NCBI GenBank assembly: GCA_946184715.1
Contig: CAMHGU010000033.1
Location: 1 to 14,262 of the forward strand
Reading direction: 5' to 3'
Origin: an uncultured bacterium
GTDB taxonomy: Bacteria > Bacteroidota > Bacteroidia > Bacteroidales > Muribaculaceae
DNA length: 14,262 bases
Part shown: positions 5,476-13,883 of the stretch, in pieces
Layout: every line of letters begins with the position of its first letter
Position numbering within the stretch: position 1 is the first letter of the stretch
Made by a program: the position numbers and the translations under genes
The notes under the pieces: generated by a model
What the model was told of the DNA's origin: nothing
Seen by the model: the letters and a program-made list of their open reading frames with translations, nothing else
Database searches by the model: none

Positions 5476-7653
5476 TTACTTACCAAAGGCGCGGAACTGG
5501 TCGATTTCCCAAGTAGCTGCCGTGGAGGTGGTGGAGGTGTAAACGAATGCCACCTTGAGCGCGCGAGCGTTGGCTACATCGACGGTGATGTCGCCCGAGT
5601 CCATAAATGTCCAGCTGCCCGACTTGGGAGCGTTGGGCACTTCGACGTCGGTCCAAGTCTGGCCACCATCGGTGCTGACCTTCACGAGCATCTCCTTAGA
5701 GAAGTTGCTGAAGAAGTTGCAAGCGAAGTGGAAGTTGAACAGAGCGGAGCTGTAGTTGGCCACATCGATATCGGGCGAGATGAGCCACGATTCGGTCTTG
5801 TAGCGAGTGCCGCTGACGTAGGCCGAAGCCTTAGCGCCATAGCGAGAGTCGAAGCCCCACACATAATCGATACCCGAAGGCTTCTCCACATCGTTGATGG
5901 TGAAGAGCTTGAAATTGGCCTCGGTGGTGAGCTTGAGGTCGAGAATCGAAGTGTAGTCGGAGGGAGTGGGGGTGGGAGTAGGCGTGTCGCCGCCACCATC
6001 TACGCCGTCGAGCTGATAAGCGGTAGCCGACTTGACGCCCGTGGTGCCGAAGTACTTCTCGATAGAGCCGTTGATATTGAGGAGCTTACCGAGGTTTTCG
6101 GGGTGGTCTTGGAGGTTGAGAGCCTTACGTATTGACGTGGGGAGTTGAACGGGGATGCACTTAGCTACGTCGGTTTCGCCGGCAGCGTCGGCGATGAGGA
6201 GGTTGGTGGCCGAAGTGGCGGGAACGGTGAACTTAGCGCCTTCGGCGAGAGTCATACCATCAACCCAACCAACGATGTAGCCCTGTACCCAAGCGGTGCC
6301 GGTGGCTGAGCCGCCAAGCACTTGCGATACGCCATAGGGGTCTTCCTTAGTACCCGAGCCGGTTACGGGCTTGGGAGGCTCGTAGCCTTCGTAAGCGAAG
6401 GTGCCTTCGAGACCGGTGGTGGAGATACCGGGAGTGCCGAGGATAGGCTCGATAGCGCCATAGATGCTGATTTCCTTGCCGAGAGCGGTGGGGTTATCGA
6501 CGAGGTTGGCCACGGTGCGGAGCAGCGAGCCGTCGGGGAGGGTAACCACGAGGGCGTGAGCGATGTCCTTAGTGTCGGCGGTCTGGCCGATAACGAGAGT
6601 GTTGGCGAGAGCGGCGGGAGCTTCCCACTGGATGTCGCTGTTGCTCTTCACTTCATTGACGCCGGGGGCTACGGCACCTACGATATAGCCTTTCACCCAA
6701 CCGGTCTTGTTCTTACCTACCACTTCCACAGCTTCATCAACCGAGTAGGGGTCATCGACCTGTCCCTTAGTGGAGACGGGCTCGAAGCCCTTGACGTCGG
6801 AAGCGGCGTTGAGCAGGAGCTGCCAGCCGGTGCCGTAGTAGCTGAGGATACCGGTCACTTCACCCACGCCTGTGGGGAGCACCTCGGTAGCGAAGTCGGA
6901 ATAGGGAGAGTTGCGCACGGTAAGGGTGTTGTTGTGAGCATCCTTGAGGGTGCGGTTGACGGTAGAGGTGCTTCCTTCGCTGGCGTCGGTGTACTCCTTC
7001 TTGCCATCGGCCTCGGCCCAAGTCACTTCAGTGAGGCGCACGATACGGCCCTGGAGGGCATAGAGGTCGTCCATACTGCCGGAGAGGTCGGCGAAGCTCG
7101 ACATTACGAGCGTATCGGTCTTAGTGGGGTCGGGCAAGCCGTTGGCCTGGATGTGCTCTTTGAGAGGAGCGAGCTCTACGCGGCCCACCGAGGCGGTACC
7201 GTCGTTGGCACCCACGGCGAAGAGGTTGTGGTAAGTACCCACGTCCACGCCGGTGAGGTCGAGCAATATTTCCTGGCCGGGGCGATACTCGTTGTAGAGC
7301 GAGCCCGAGTTGATCGAGAATGCGAGAGGGGTAACTTGTACGGTACCGTCTTCGAGAGTGGTTTGCTCCTGAGCGAAGAGATACTTGTAGATGTTGCCCG
7401 ACTGGTCGTTGGACACTACGCGCAGCTTCACGATGTAGTGGTCGCCGTTTTCCTTAGTGCCGATACGGGTGACGAAGTCCTTGCTGGTCGACTTCCAGAG
7501 TTCGGCCTTGAGCTCACGCAGAGAGGTGTTGGCCTGCCAAGTGGCTTCGGGGATAAGCCCTTCAATGGGAGGCGTATCGAACTTGTCGGAGCAGCTCGAC
7601 ATACCGATGAGTGCGGCAAGCGCTAAGCTAAGATACAATTTGATTGATTTCAT
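5476..7653 (-). CDS. Large lipoprotein: DUF5689-like, two OB-fold-like repeats, C-terminal beta-sandwich
   Basis: The 725-residue protein starts with a lipoprotein signal; the lipobox ends MSSC and the acylated Cys is residue 21, followed by SDKFD, close to the Bacteroidota surface-export signal. Residues about 35-290 resemble DUF5689. Residues 296-425 and 432-553 are an internal duplication: compare DDPYSV...GWVKGYIVGAV with EDPYGV...AWVQGYIVGWV, and GKEISIYGAIEPILGTPGI with GKLLNINGSIEKYFGTTGV. They fit DUF6359-type, OB-fold-like domains. A GGGDTPTPTPTP linker leads to residues 565-725, which look like a choice-of-anchor/jelly-roll domain (TESWLISPDIDV near the start, VSTDGGQTW in the middle). 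It should sit on the outer membrane, facing outward, and bind the ligand for the receptor encoded 36 bp upstream. The ligand is unknown; OB folds in this group are sometimes linked to nucleic acid, but that is inference. No enzymatic domain is seen. Confidence 0.82.
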   Translation of the reverse strand: MKSIKLYLSLALAALIGMSSCSDKFDTPPIEGLIPEATWQANTSLRELKAELWKSTSKDFVTRIGTKENGDHYIVKLRVVSNDQSGNIYKYLFAQEQTTLEDGTVQVTPLAFSINSGSLYNEYRPGQEILLDLTGVDVGTYHNLFAVGANDGTASVGRVELAPLKEHIQANGLPDPTKTDTLVMSSFADLSGSMDDLYALQGRIVRLTEVTWAEADGKKEYTDASEGSTSTVNRTLKDAHNNTLTVRNSPYSDFATEVLPTGVGEVTGILSYYGTGWQLLLNAASDVKGFEPVSTKGQVDDPYSVDEAVEVVGKNKTGWVKGYIVGAVAPGVNEVKSNSDIQWEAPAALANTLVIGQTADTKDIAHALVVTLPDGSLLRTVANLVDNPTALGKEISIYGAIEPILGTPGISTTGLEGTFAYEGYEPPKPVTGSGTKEDPYGVSQVLGGSATGTAWVQGYIVGWVDGMTLAEGAKFTVPATSATNLLIADAAGETDVAKCIPVQLPTSIRKALNLQDHPENLGKLLNINGSIEKYFGTTGVKSATAYQLDGVDGGGDTPTPTPTPSDYTSILDLKLTTEANFKLFTINDVEKPSGIDYVWGFDSRYGAKASAYVSGTRYKTESWLISPDIDVANYSSALFNFHFACNFFSNFSKEMLVKVSTDGGQTWTDVEVPNAPKSGSWTFMDSGDITVDVANARALKVAFVYTSTTSTAATWEIDQFRAFGK

Positions 7654-7689
7654 AAATCTATTGTTTGTTTAGTTGTTTATTATCAAATA

Positions 7690-10488
7690 TTAGAAGCGCA
7701 GACCCACATTGAGGAATATACGGATGCCTTGCGCGTAGTAGTACTTATTGGGGTAGCGGGTAGTGGTGTAGTTGCGGGTGTCGATACGCGCGCTCTGGAA
7801 ACCACTTGTCTGGATGTTCTTGTTGTTGAGCAAGTTGTTGATGTTGAGGTTGACGTTCATCGAGAGGCCGCGCTGGAGGCGGATAAACTTACCCACCGAG
7901 AAGTTGAGGACGAAAGCGTTTTTGAGCTTCTCCTGGAGATTAAAGGCAGCGAGCTTCTGGTTGAAGTCGGCTTCGTCGGCCGAGACGGCGGCGATGCCCT
8001 TAATGTTGGAAGCTACGTGGCGCGAGGGAGCGAGCGACACATAGCTGTCGCCCATCCATGTGCCGTTGAGGTTGAAGTACCATGCGTGGGGAGCTGCCCA
8101 GTCGAGGCCGAGGCTATAAGCCTGCTGCGGAGTGCCGGCTACGTAGAAGTTCTTGATGTAAGCAGTCTCGGTGACGTCGGGGTCAACACCGTTGTCGTAG
8201 TTCTTGGTGGCCGTGGGGCGGTTCTTGTACTGATAGCGGGCGTAGGTACCAGCGGCGGTAAGGGTAAGGCTGGGGATAATCTTATAAGCCAAGCCGAACT
8301 CTATACCTTTATATACACGGTGCACGTTGGTCAGCACGAAGTTGATATTGGAGTGGGTCACATCATCGTAGTAGATGGTGCGCTCGGTGCCGTGGGTCAT
8401 ATCGGTGTAGAAAGCGCCCACCACGCCGCGGAAGTTGCGGTAGTTGAACATATAGGCAGCGTCGAACGACATCACGCGCTCGCTCTTGGGGTCGATACGG
8501 TTGCCTTTGCCATCGAGCTCAAAGATGAAGTCGTCCTTGGTGCGAGCCGAGATATAGGCCATATCGGGAAGCGGAGCGTGGGTGTCGAACGAAGCGTCGA
8601 AGATGAAGTTGTTACGACCGTCGAGCTTATACACTACGCTGGCCTTGATGCCGCCATTGTGGTAGTTGTGGCGAGTGCCCTTGCCGTAGGAGTTCTCGGG
8701 GGCGCGGCCATTGCGCATCTTACCGTCGCGCTGATAAGTGGTGTAGCGATACTGCGCAGCGTAGTTCACATCCCAGTGAGCGAAGTGGAGCTGATTCTGG
8801 AGGAAGGCGTTGCCGGTGAATACGTTGATGTCGTAGTCGTAGCCGAAGCGGTCGCCCTTCACCACGTGGCGGTCGGGGTTGTTAAGGTCGTTCTGCACGA
8901 TATCCTTGTTGGTGCGGTCGTACTGCTCGGCAAAGCTGTTGATGTCGATCCAGTAGTTGGAGCCGAGGAGATCCTTCACGCTCTCATAGAAGATGCCTTT
9001 GGTGTAGTTAAGGCCGATACCGCCCTGGAGCGAGAGCATCTTGCTGAAGCGATGGTTGAGAGTGGAGTTGAGGATGAAGTTGCGCTGATTGCTGTTGCGG
9101 TTGGCAAGGATATATTCGGCACCTTTGGCCACGCCGCCGTTCTGCTCGTCGCGCATATTGATGTAGTTCATATAGTACATCTGCGACCAGTTGAGCTGGC
9201 GGAAGTTTTCGTCGGTGCGCCATATATTAGCCATCGCGTCGGCCATCTCCTGGGTCGATTCGGTCTCGAGATAGGAGGGGAGGTTGCGATAGTAGTCGGC
9301 GTAAGGGCTCTTCGACGAAGCGTACTCAATAGTGGAGGAGGCATACTTCGAAGCGCGGAACGCCAAGCCGGTGTTGAGCTTGGTGCTCACGCTCGGGGTC
9401 CACACCCAGTTGAGAATCACGGTGGGGTCGAAGCTTTCCACCACGCGAGCAGAGCGTTTCTTGCCATTAGGCATATAGCCCCAAGCGCGGTTGTACTTGT
9501 TGTCGCCCACGAGGTCGTAGATCTGCTGATAGGTGGGGGCGTTGCCGGCGCGGGTGGTGGGGGTGCCGAAGGCGCTAAGCGAGAGCGAGTGCTGGTTGTT
9601 GAACACCTTCTGGAGCGAGAGGAACAGACCGGCCGAGTTGTAGAACGTGCCGGGGAAGATACCCTCGTTGGCATAGCGGGCGATAGCCGAAGCGGTGAAG
9701 GCCCAGCCATTCTGCTGCAGACCGGTGGCGTAGGTCACCATAGCGCGCAGGTAGTAGTTACTGTTGGTGTAAGCTACCGAAGCGCGGCCGCCCTTGGCGT
9801 AGTCCTTGGCCTGGATGTTGATGCCGGTGGTGCCGCCTATGTCGCCATAGCCATCAAAGGAGATACCGTTGATGAGCGTAGTGGTACGGTTGCGGAAGGC
9901 CGTGCTGGTCATACCGCCGAGCATCGAGTAGCTGAAACGGCCGCGGATAGGTTCGTTGAATTCCACGCCGTTGATGTAGGTGCTGCTCCGATCGGCGTCG
10001 TAGCCGCGATAGCGGAAGCGCATAATGCTGAAGTTGAAGTTCGACGCGCGATAATATACATTATCAGGCGCGCTGATAAGCGAGCTGATCGACTGGCTTG
10101 AGGTTTCCTCCTCTTGGAGCTGGTCCTCGGTGAGGAGCTCTTGCTGATCTACAGCCGCTGTGTCTTCAATGTCGCTGCTGATACGGATTTCGCCCACGTT
10201 GTCAACCACGCCTTGCATGATATTGACCGTCTGCTGATAATCCTTATAGCCATTGGCAAGCACGGTGATGGCCACGTCGTCGCCGGCCACCGCGTCAGGG
10301 ATGAGAAAGTCGCCCGCAGCTCCGGTGTAGCCTATCACGCCTTGTCCTTCGACAATGACGGCCGCTCCGGCGATGGGGTTGCCGCTTTCTGCATCTACTA
10401 TCACACCCGAGATGCCCGTGCCTTTCTGAGCCATAAGCCCGAATGTGGTCATCGCAAGCGCAATAATCAGTAACAGTTTGTTTCTCAT
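7690..10488 (-). CDS. TonB-dependent outer-membrane receptor with N-terminal regulatory-like domain
   Basis: The 932-residue protein has a signal peptide (MRNKLLLIIALAMTTFGLMAQ), then a carboxypeptidase-regulatory-like beta domain at about 24-103 (GVIVDAESGNPIAGAAVIVEG...) typical of Bacteroidota SusC-like receptors. A glutamate/glutamine-rich segment (about 106-130) leads into a plug domain at about 133-235 (RFRYRGYDADRSSTYINGVE, then SMLGGM). The rest is an aromatic-rich 22-strand-type barrel ending in NVGLRF with terminal Phe, as expected for outer-membrane barrels. It would import a ligand using TonB energy. The partner gene downstream is not SusD-like, so this is not a standard Sus glycan pair. 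Start ATG is A-rich upstream without Shine-Dalgarno. The -7 box at 10581 leaves a leader of about 90 nt. Confidence 0.9.
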   Translation of the reverse strand: MRNKLLLIIALAMTTFGLMAQKGTGISGVIVDAESGNPIAGAAVIVEGQGVIGYTGAAGDFLIPDAVAGDDVAITVLANGYKDYQQTVNIMQGVVDNVGEIRISSDIEDTAAVDQQELLTEDQLQEEETSSQSISSLISAPDNVYYRASNFNFSIMRFRYRGYDADRSSTYINGVEFNEPIRGRFSYSMLGGMTSTAFRNRTTTLINGISFDGYGDIGGTTGINIQAKDYAKGGRASVAYTNSNYYLRAMVTYATGLQQNGWAFTASAIARYANEGIFPGTFYNSAGLFLSLQKVFNNQHSLSLSAFGTPTTRAGNAPTYQQIYDLVGDNKYNRAWGYMPNGKKRSARVVESFDPTVILNWVWTPSVSTKLNTGLAFRASKYASSTIEYASSKSPYADYYRNLPSYLETESTQEMADAMANIWRTDENFRQLNWSQMYYMNYINMRDEQNGGVAKGAEYILANRNSNQRNFILNSTLNHRFSKMLSLQGGIGLNYTKGIFYESVKDLLGSNYWIDINSFAEQYDRTNKDIVQNDLNNPDRHVVKGDRFGYDYDINVFTGNAFLQNQLHFAHWDVNYAAQYRYTTYQRDGKMRNGRAPENSYGKGTRHNYHNGGIKASVVYKLDGRNNFIFDASFDTHAPLPDMAYISARTKDDFIFELDGKGNRIDPKSERVMSFDAAYMFNYRNFRGVVGAFYTDMTHGTERTIYYDDVTHSNINFVLTNVHRVYKGIEFGLAYKIIPSLTLTAAGTYARYQYKNRPTATKNYDNGVDPDVTETAYIKNFYVAGTPQQAYSLGLDWAAPHAWYFNLNGTWMGDSYVSLAPSRHVASNIKGIAAVSADEADFNQKLAAFNLQEKLKNAFVLNFSVGKFIRLQRGLSMNVNLNINNLLNNKNIQTSGFQSARIDTRNYTTTRYPNKYYYAQGIRIFLNVGLRF

Positions 10489-10580
10489 AAGTTGATTAGT
10501 TTATTAATAATTAGTTGTTTCGGTATCGTCGTTTAAGGTCACATTGTTTTATGGCTGCCGGCACGCCGACAATAAGTTTT

Positions 10581-10588
10581 CAAAGTTA
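10581..10588 (-). promoter_or_regulatory. -7 box of the receptor-lipoprotein operon promoter
   Basis: TAACTTTG on the minus strand matches TAnnTTTG exactly. The base pattern at the -33 position (GTGG) is a weak match. The long leader (about 90 nt) leaves room for post-transcriptional control. Confidence 0.6.
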
Positions 10589-10637
10589 TAAAAAATAATT
10601 AATATAGCCACTACATTTGTAAAAAAAAGTAAACGAA

Positions 10638-10654
10638 TTGCCAAAATTGGGCAA
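10638..10654. promoter_or_regulatory. Operator-like dyad upstream of the receptor promoter
   Basis: TTGCC and GGCAA flank a 7-base A/T-rich centre. It lies roughly 50-70 bp upstream of the -7 box, a usual place for an activator site. The arms are only 5 bp, so chance is possible. Confidence 0.3.
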
Positions 10655-10747
10655 CAAGCGAGGGCTGATTGGGCTTTATGGCGGTTCTCTTGGCGCATTT
10701 AGCACCGGCAGCGATAGCAGGCGCCAGCAGCTATGCCTTGATAGTTT

Positions 10748-10792
10748 CTATGGTAGCTATAGGTGCTATAGATTCTATAGGCGCTATAGCGA
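10748..10792. repeat. Five tandem 9-bp units built on CTATAG
   Basis: Consecutive 9-mers read CTATGGTAG, CTATAGGTG, CTATAGATT, CTATAGGCG and CTATAGCGA. The first six bases are nearly fixed and palindromic; the last three vary. It lies in the non-coding gap between the receptor promoter and the mscL terminator; no gene is seen in 10489-10942. Confidence 0.75.
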
Positions 10793-10851
10793 GAGGTTCG
10801 CAAAAGTGAGAATATCGGCAGCACCGTAGCGCATAGGCCGCTGCTAAAGAG

Positions 10852-10905
10852 ATTCCCCTCGCGGGAGTGCCGGCAGCAGCGCCGTGGCATCTCCACGAGG
10901 GGAAT
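10852..10905 (-). terminator. Long hairpin terminator of mscL
   Basis: ATTCCCCTCG pairs with CGAGGGGAAT over 10 bp at the base, and inner arms around GGAG/CTCC and GCCGGC/GCCG extend the stem. On the minus strand the tail reads CTCTTTAG, only moderately T-rich. It lies about 38 bp past the mscL stop. Confidence 0.65.
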
Positions 10906-10942
10906 AATAATGAAGCAGGGGAAGCTTAAGCCTGCGTGGCTC

Positions 10943-11371
10943 TTACTTCTTCTCCTTGAGCAGGTCGCGAATCTCGCCGAGGAGCTTTTCTTCAGCCGAC
11001 GGCTCAGCGGGTGCCTCCACTTCGGGTTCTTCTTTCTTGCGGTTGAGCTTAGCGATGCCCTTCACCATAAAGAAGATACAGAGAGCTACGATGAGGAAAT
11101 CGACGATGTTCTGGATGAACTGGCCATAAGCGAATACGCTTGCGCCGGCCTCTTTGGCTGCAGCGAGTGTATTGAACTCCCCGTCGCCGAGGTTGATGAA
11201 CTTGTCCACGAAGCTTACACCGCCGGTTAGCTTGCCGATAAGCGGCATTATCACGTCATCGACAAGCGACGAAACGATTTTGCCAAACGCGCCGCCGATG
11301 ATGACACCGACTGCCATGTCCATCACATTGCCTTTCATGGCAAATTCTTTGAAGTCTTTAACAAATCCCAT
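10943..11371 (-). CDS. mscL: Large-conductance mechanosensitive channel MscL
   Basis: An inner-membrane homopentamer that opens under membrane tension and releases solutes during osmotic downshock. The 142 residues match the family (E. coli 136). The N-terminal amphipathic helix [16 protein letters not shown] is followed by pore helix TM1 (about 17-45, with [20 protein letters not shown] and MPLIG), a periplasmic loop, and TM2 at about 85-105. A charged cytoplasmic tail follows and ends in a helix ([16 protein letters not shown]), the usual C-terminal bundle. It is a single-gene unit with its own promoter and terminator. Confidence 0.97.
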   Translation of the reverse strand: MGFVKDFKEFAMKGNVMDMAVGVIIGGAFGKIVSSLVDDVIMPLIGKLTGGVSFVDKFINLGDGEFNTLAAAKEAGASVFAYGQFIQNIVDFLIVALCIFFMVKGIAKLNRKKEEPEVEAPAEPSAEEKLLGEIRDLLKEKK

Positions 11372-11463
11372 AGGCTTTACAATTTATTATTGGTTGAACA
11401 TTACTGTCACAGCTGCGAATCGAGAGGCCGGCCCCTCAAGGCGGGCGCTCGCTAATTCTCCCC

Positions 11464-11471
11464 CAAATTTA
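11464..11471 (-). promoter_or_regulatory. -7 box of the mscL promoter
   Basis: TAAATTTG on the minus strand matches TAnnTTTG. The start of transcription would be near 11458, giving a leader of about 85 nt. No clear -33 box is seen; a dyad occupies that region. Confidence 0.5.
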
Positions 11472-11488
11472 GGAAAAATCTATGTAAT

Positions 11489-11509
11489 AATGACATTACG
11501 GGTGTCATT
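11489..11509. promoter_or_regulatory. Inverted repeat at the -33 position of mscL, or terminator of the lipoprotein gene
   Basis: AATGACA and TGTCATT form perfect 7-bp arms around TTACGGG. The site lies 17 bp upstream of the mscL -7 box, so a bound regulator would block the polymerase. It could also be the terminator hairpin of the gene ending at 11560, but on the minus strand the T run comes only after ATTACATAGA. Confidence 0.4.
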
Positions 11510-11559
11510 TTTGCCTATTATTCCGCGATGATGAACGGCAGAATGACTTGCCGGCATCG

Positions 11560-12339
11560 TCAGGGCTGGGCGGTGGGGCGGAGACGGAACTTGCCGTAAA
11601 CCCTTACGGAGCGCTGGCGGGTGCGGTCGAAGAGCCTTGCTTCGAGGCGTAGCGCGGCATAGCCGGCGGCCTTCTCGGCATCGGTAAAGGCGAAATCGGC
11701 AGGTACGGAGAGTGTCATATTAGAGAAGGTGACCTTGCGGTCGCCAAGATATTGACAATACGACACGGTGTAGGTTGAGGCATCAATGACCTGACCATCT
11801 TCAATGCCAAGCACCTGGATAAGCGATGTGGCACCGGCACGCACCTCATCGGTGGTGTAGAGGGTGTAGAGCCTGGTGTAACGCACCTTCACATCGGTAG
11901 CGAATCGAGTGCCCTTATACACAAGGTCAAACGTGAACTCGGCCGCGGGGATATCCTCATCCACCTTGTACTCCACCACGAGTGAGTAGTCGCCGGTGTT
12001 GACATCCTTATACACAGCTGCGAGGCTGATTGTAGGGTCACTTTCCACATTGCGGAAACCATCGGCATTGTCGAGCGGCGCCGTGAAGGAGCATTTCTCG
12101 CCTGTGATTTCGAAATCGGTGACTTGGAGTGTGGCCTTCTTGCTCAGCTCGAGCGGCAGCTGCACCGCGCCACGCAGCGAGTAGTCGGCCGTCATATCAT
12201 CGGGGACCACTTCGTAAGAGCTGTTCTTGAGGGTGATTTTCAAGTCGGCATCGGGCTCGTCGTTGCCGCACGCCGTGAGCATAGAGCATAGCGCCACCGC
12301 GGTAAGCATCATTGTAATCGTTTTCAATAGGTTGTTCAT
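11560..12339 (-). CDS. Lipoprotein of unknown function
   Basis: I do not recognise the family. The 259-residue product has a lipoprotein signal with lipobox LTAC (Cys24), followed by GNDEPD, acidic but not the lysine-containing surface-export signal. The mature part (about 235 residues) looks beta-rich, with alternating hydrophobic strands (for example LQVTDFEITGEKCSF, YSLVVEYKVDED, VKVRYTRLYTLY), and may hold two beta-sandwich domains at about 33-155 and 160-259. The ATG lies 24 bp after the stop of the flippase gene, so both are probably co-transcribed. A role in glycan assembly or surface structure is only suggested by this position. Confidence 0.75.
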   Translation of the reverse strand: MNNLLKTITMMLTAVALCSMLTACGNDEPDADLKITLKNSSYEVVPDDMTADYSLRGAVQLPLELSKKATLQVTDFEITGEKCSFTAPLDNADGFRNVESDPTISLAAVYKDVNTGDYSLVVEYKVDEDIPAAEFTFDLVYKGTRFATDVKVRYTRLYTLYTTDEVRAGATSLIQVLGIEDGQVIDASTYTVSYCQYLGDRKVTFSNMTLSVPADFAFTDAEKAAGYAALRLEARLFDRTRQRSVRVYGKFRLRPTAQP

Positions 12340-12363
12340 ATCAAGTGGTTGTAATTCAGTATT

Positions 12364-13863
12364 TTAATTTTGAGAGTTATAGTCGGTACGAGGTTGGCCC
12401 TTTATCATTTTCCATAGCGTCACAGCGCTTGCGGCCGAGGCTATAACCGCCACAGCGATGGCGAGCCACCACGCGCCGGCCGTCACAGCCCACATCACCG
12501 CGCCGCTCGCCGCGAGAGCCACGGCCGTGAAGAGCCACACCTTGCCATCCAGCCGTAGCTGGTAGTAGAAGCGGCAGCAAACGAAGGTGATTATCACATA
12601 GGCAATCTGGCCACCCACGTAGGCATAGCCCAAGCCGGCGAGGCCGCCATAGTGGTAGCCGGCGATGTTGACTACGAGCGTGGCGATAGCGCTGAGCGTC
12701 TCGGTCACAAAGTACAACTTGCCGCTGCCGCGGGCCAGGATATAATAAGCCATCGACCACGACACCACACGAAACAGCGATCCCGAGAGCGCGATGACCA
12801 CAAGGGGCACCGCCGCCATAAATTTCTCGGAGTAGAGTATCGCTACGATAGGCGAGGCAAGCAGCATCATAATGACCACCACAGGCAGCATCACCACCAT
12901 CGTGACACCTATCTGCCGCGACACGTACTCAGCCGCTTTCAGTTTATCGGCCACCACACACGCCAGGCGTGGATAGTACTCCACGGCCATCGCGGTGAAG
13001 ATAAGGCCGGCATATTTGTCCACGATGGTGTAGCCCGCCTGATATAGCCCTACGGTGTTGACACCGCCGGAATGTGTAAGCCACATCACGAAGAGATAGT
13101 TGGCCAGGAAGCCCATAAAGGTGCTCAGCATCATAAAGAAGCCGAGCTTGACGAAGCCGCGCCCCACGCGCCAGGTGTCGCGCCAGGGCACATCGGCGCG
13201 CAGCGAATAGGGCACCGCCTTGCGGCCGTAGCACCACATAGCCAGGGCCGCGAGAGCCGAGCAGGCTATCACCGCCGGCACTATACCGTCGTCCTTAAGA
13301 AAGTAGAAAAGCGGAATGCACGCGGCAAGGCCCAGCGCCGCGCCCCACACCTGGCTGCTCGCCAAGTAACGCAACTGGCCGGTGCCTTGCAGCACGGCTT
13401 TCTCGCCATCGGCTAAGGCGTTGAACATCATCACCACGGCCACCGCCAAGAATGCCCAGGTATAGGCCGTGCTCTTAAACGCCGAGAGGCTGAATAGCGG
13501 CGATGCCACCAGCACCACCAGCAGTCCCAATGCGCCCACGAGCAGCGACCAGCGCCGCAGCACCGCGATGATGGAGCGGCGATGGCGCTCATCGCCCTCG
13601 GCGGCGATGTCGCGCACACTGCTATTGCGCAAGCTCAGCGACGTGGCCGAGTAGGTCATATCGAGCGTGGAGTTGAGGATGCCGAGCAGCCCCACCCCGG
13701 CCGGCCCCACAAAGATAGCGAGTAGCTTGATGCGAATGAGCGAGAAAAGCATCGTAAGCACCTGCACACCGCCAAACACGCCCATAGCCTTCACTATACG
13801 CCTTGACAGCGAGACTCCTCTCTGCGAGCCTGTCTCTTCTATTCGTTTGCCGTTCTCTTCCAT
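12364..13863 (-). CDS. Wzx-like polysaccharide (O-antigen) flippase, MOP superfamily
   Basis: An inner-membrane protein of 499 residues, almost entirely hydrophobic, with about 12-14 predicted membrane helices. The first helix region carries GGVQVLTMLFSLIRIKLLAI followed by GPAGVGLLGI, the N-terminal signature of WzxE/RfbX-type flippases, which move undecaprenyl-diphosphate-linked oligosaccharides across the membrane. A short polar N-terminal tail (residues 1-25) precedes helix 1. Lys/Arg residues in the loops and the central segment GFVKLGFFMMLSTFMGFLANYLFVMWL... fit the family. It starts 20 bp after the stop of the acyltransferase gene, so they form one transcript. Local GC is high (43 of 60 bases in 12421-12480). 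The glycan moved cannot be read from sequence. Confidence 0.88.
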   Translation of the reverse strand: MEENGKRIEETGSQRGVSLSRRIVKAMGVFGGVQVLTMLFSLIRIKLLAIFVGPAGVGLLGILNSTLDMTYSATSLSLRNSSVRDIAAEGDERHRRSIIAVLRRWSLLVGALGLLVVLVASPLFSLSAFKSTAYTWAFLAVAVVMMFNALADGEKAVLQGTGQLRYLASSQVWGAALGLAACIPLFYFLKDDGIVPAVIACSALAALAMWCYGRKAVPYSLRADVPWRDTWRVGRGFVKLGFFMMLSTFMGFLANYLFVMWLTHSGGVNTVGLYQAGYTIVDKYAGLIFTAMAVEYYPRLACVVADKLKAAEYVSRQIGVTMVVMLPVVVIMMLLASPIVAILYSEKFMAAVPLVVIALSGSLFRVVSWSMAYYILARGSGKLYFVTETLSAIATLVVNIAGYHYGGLAGLGYAYVGGQIAYVIITFVCCRFYYQLRLDGKVWLFTAVALAASGAVMWAVTAGAWWLAIAVAVIASAASAVTLWKMIKGQPRTDYNSQN

Positions 13864-13883
13864 TATAATAATAACGGAGGAGC

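Noticed and set aside
7729..10101. A 790-codon open frame on the plus strand opposite the TonB receptor gene, and similar ones at 6322-7626 and 447-1187
   Set aside because: They are antisense shadows. Codon bias of the GC-rich minus-strand genes removes stop codons from the opposite frame. Their products are valine/glycine/histidine-rich and match no family, while the minus-strand proteins show clear domains.
10638..10896. Small open frames of 63 (plus) and 65 (minus) codons in the receptor-mscL gap
   Set aside because: They run through the CTATAG tandem repeat, which gives artificial tyrosine/arginine/serine repeats, and lack start signals.
290..10898. A 12-base match (GCATCTCCACGA) between the udp and mscL terminator hairpins
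   Set aside because: Several 12-base matches are expected by chance in 14 kb on two strands, and the two copies have opposite orientation to transcription.
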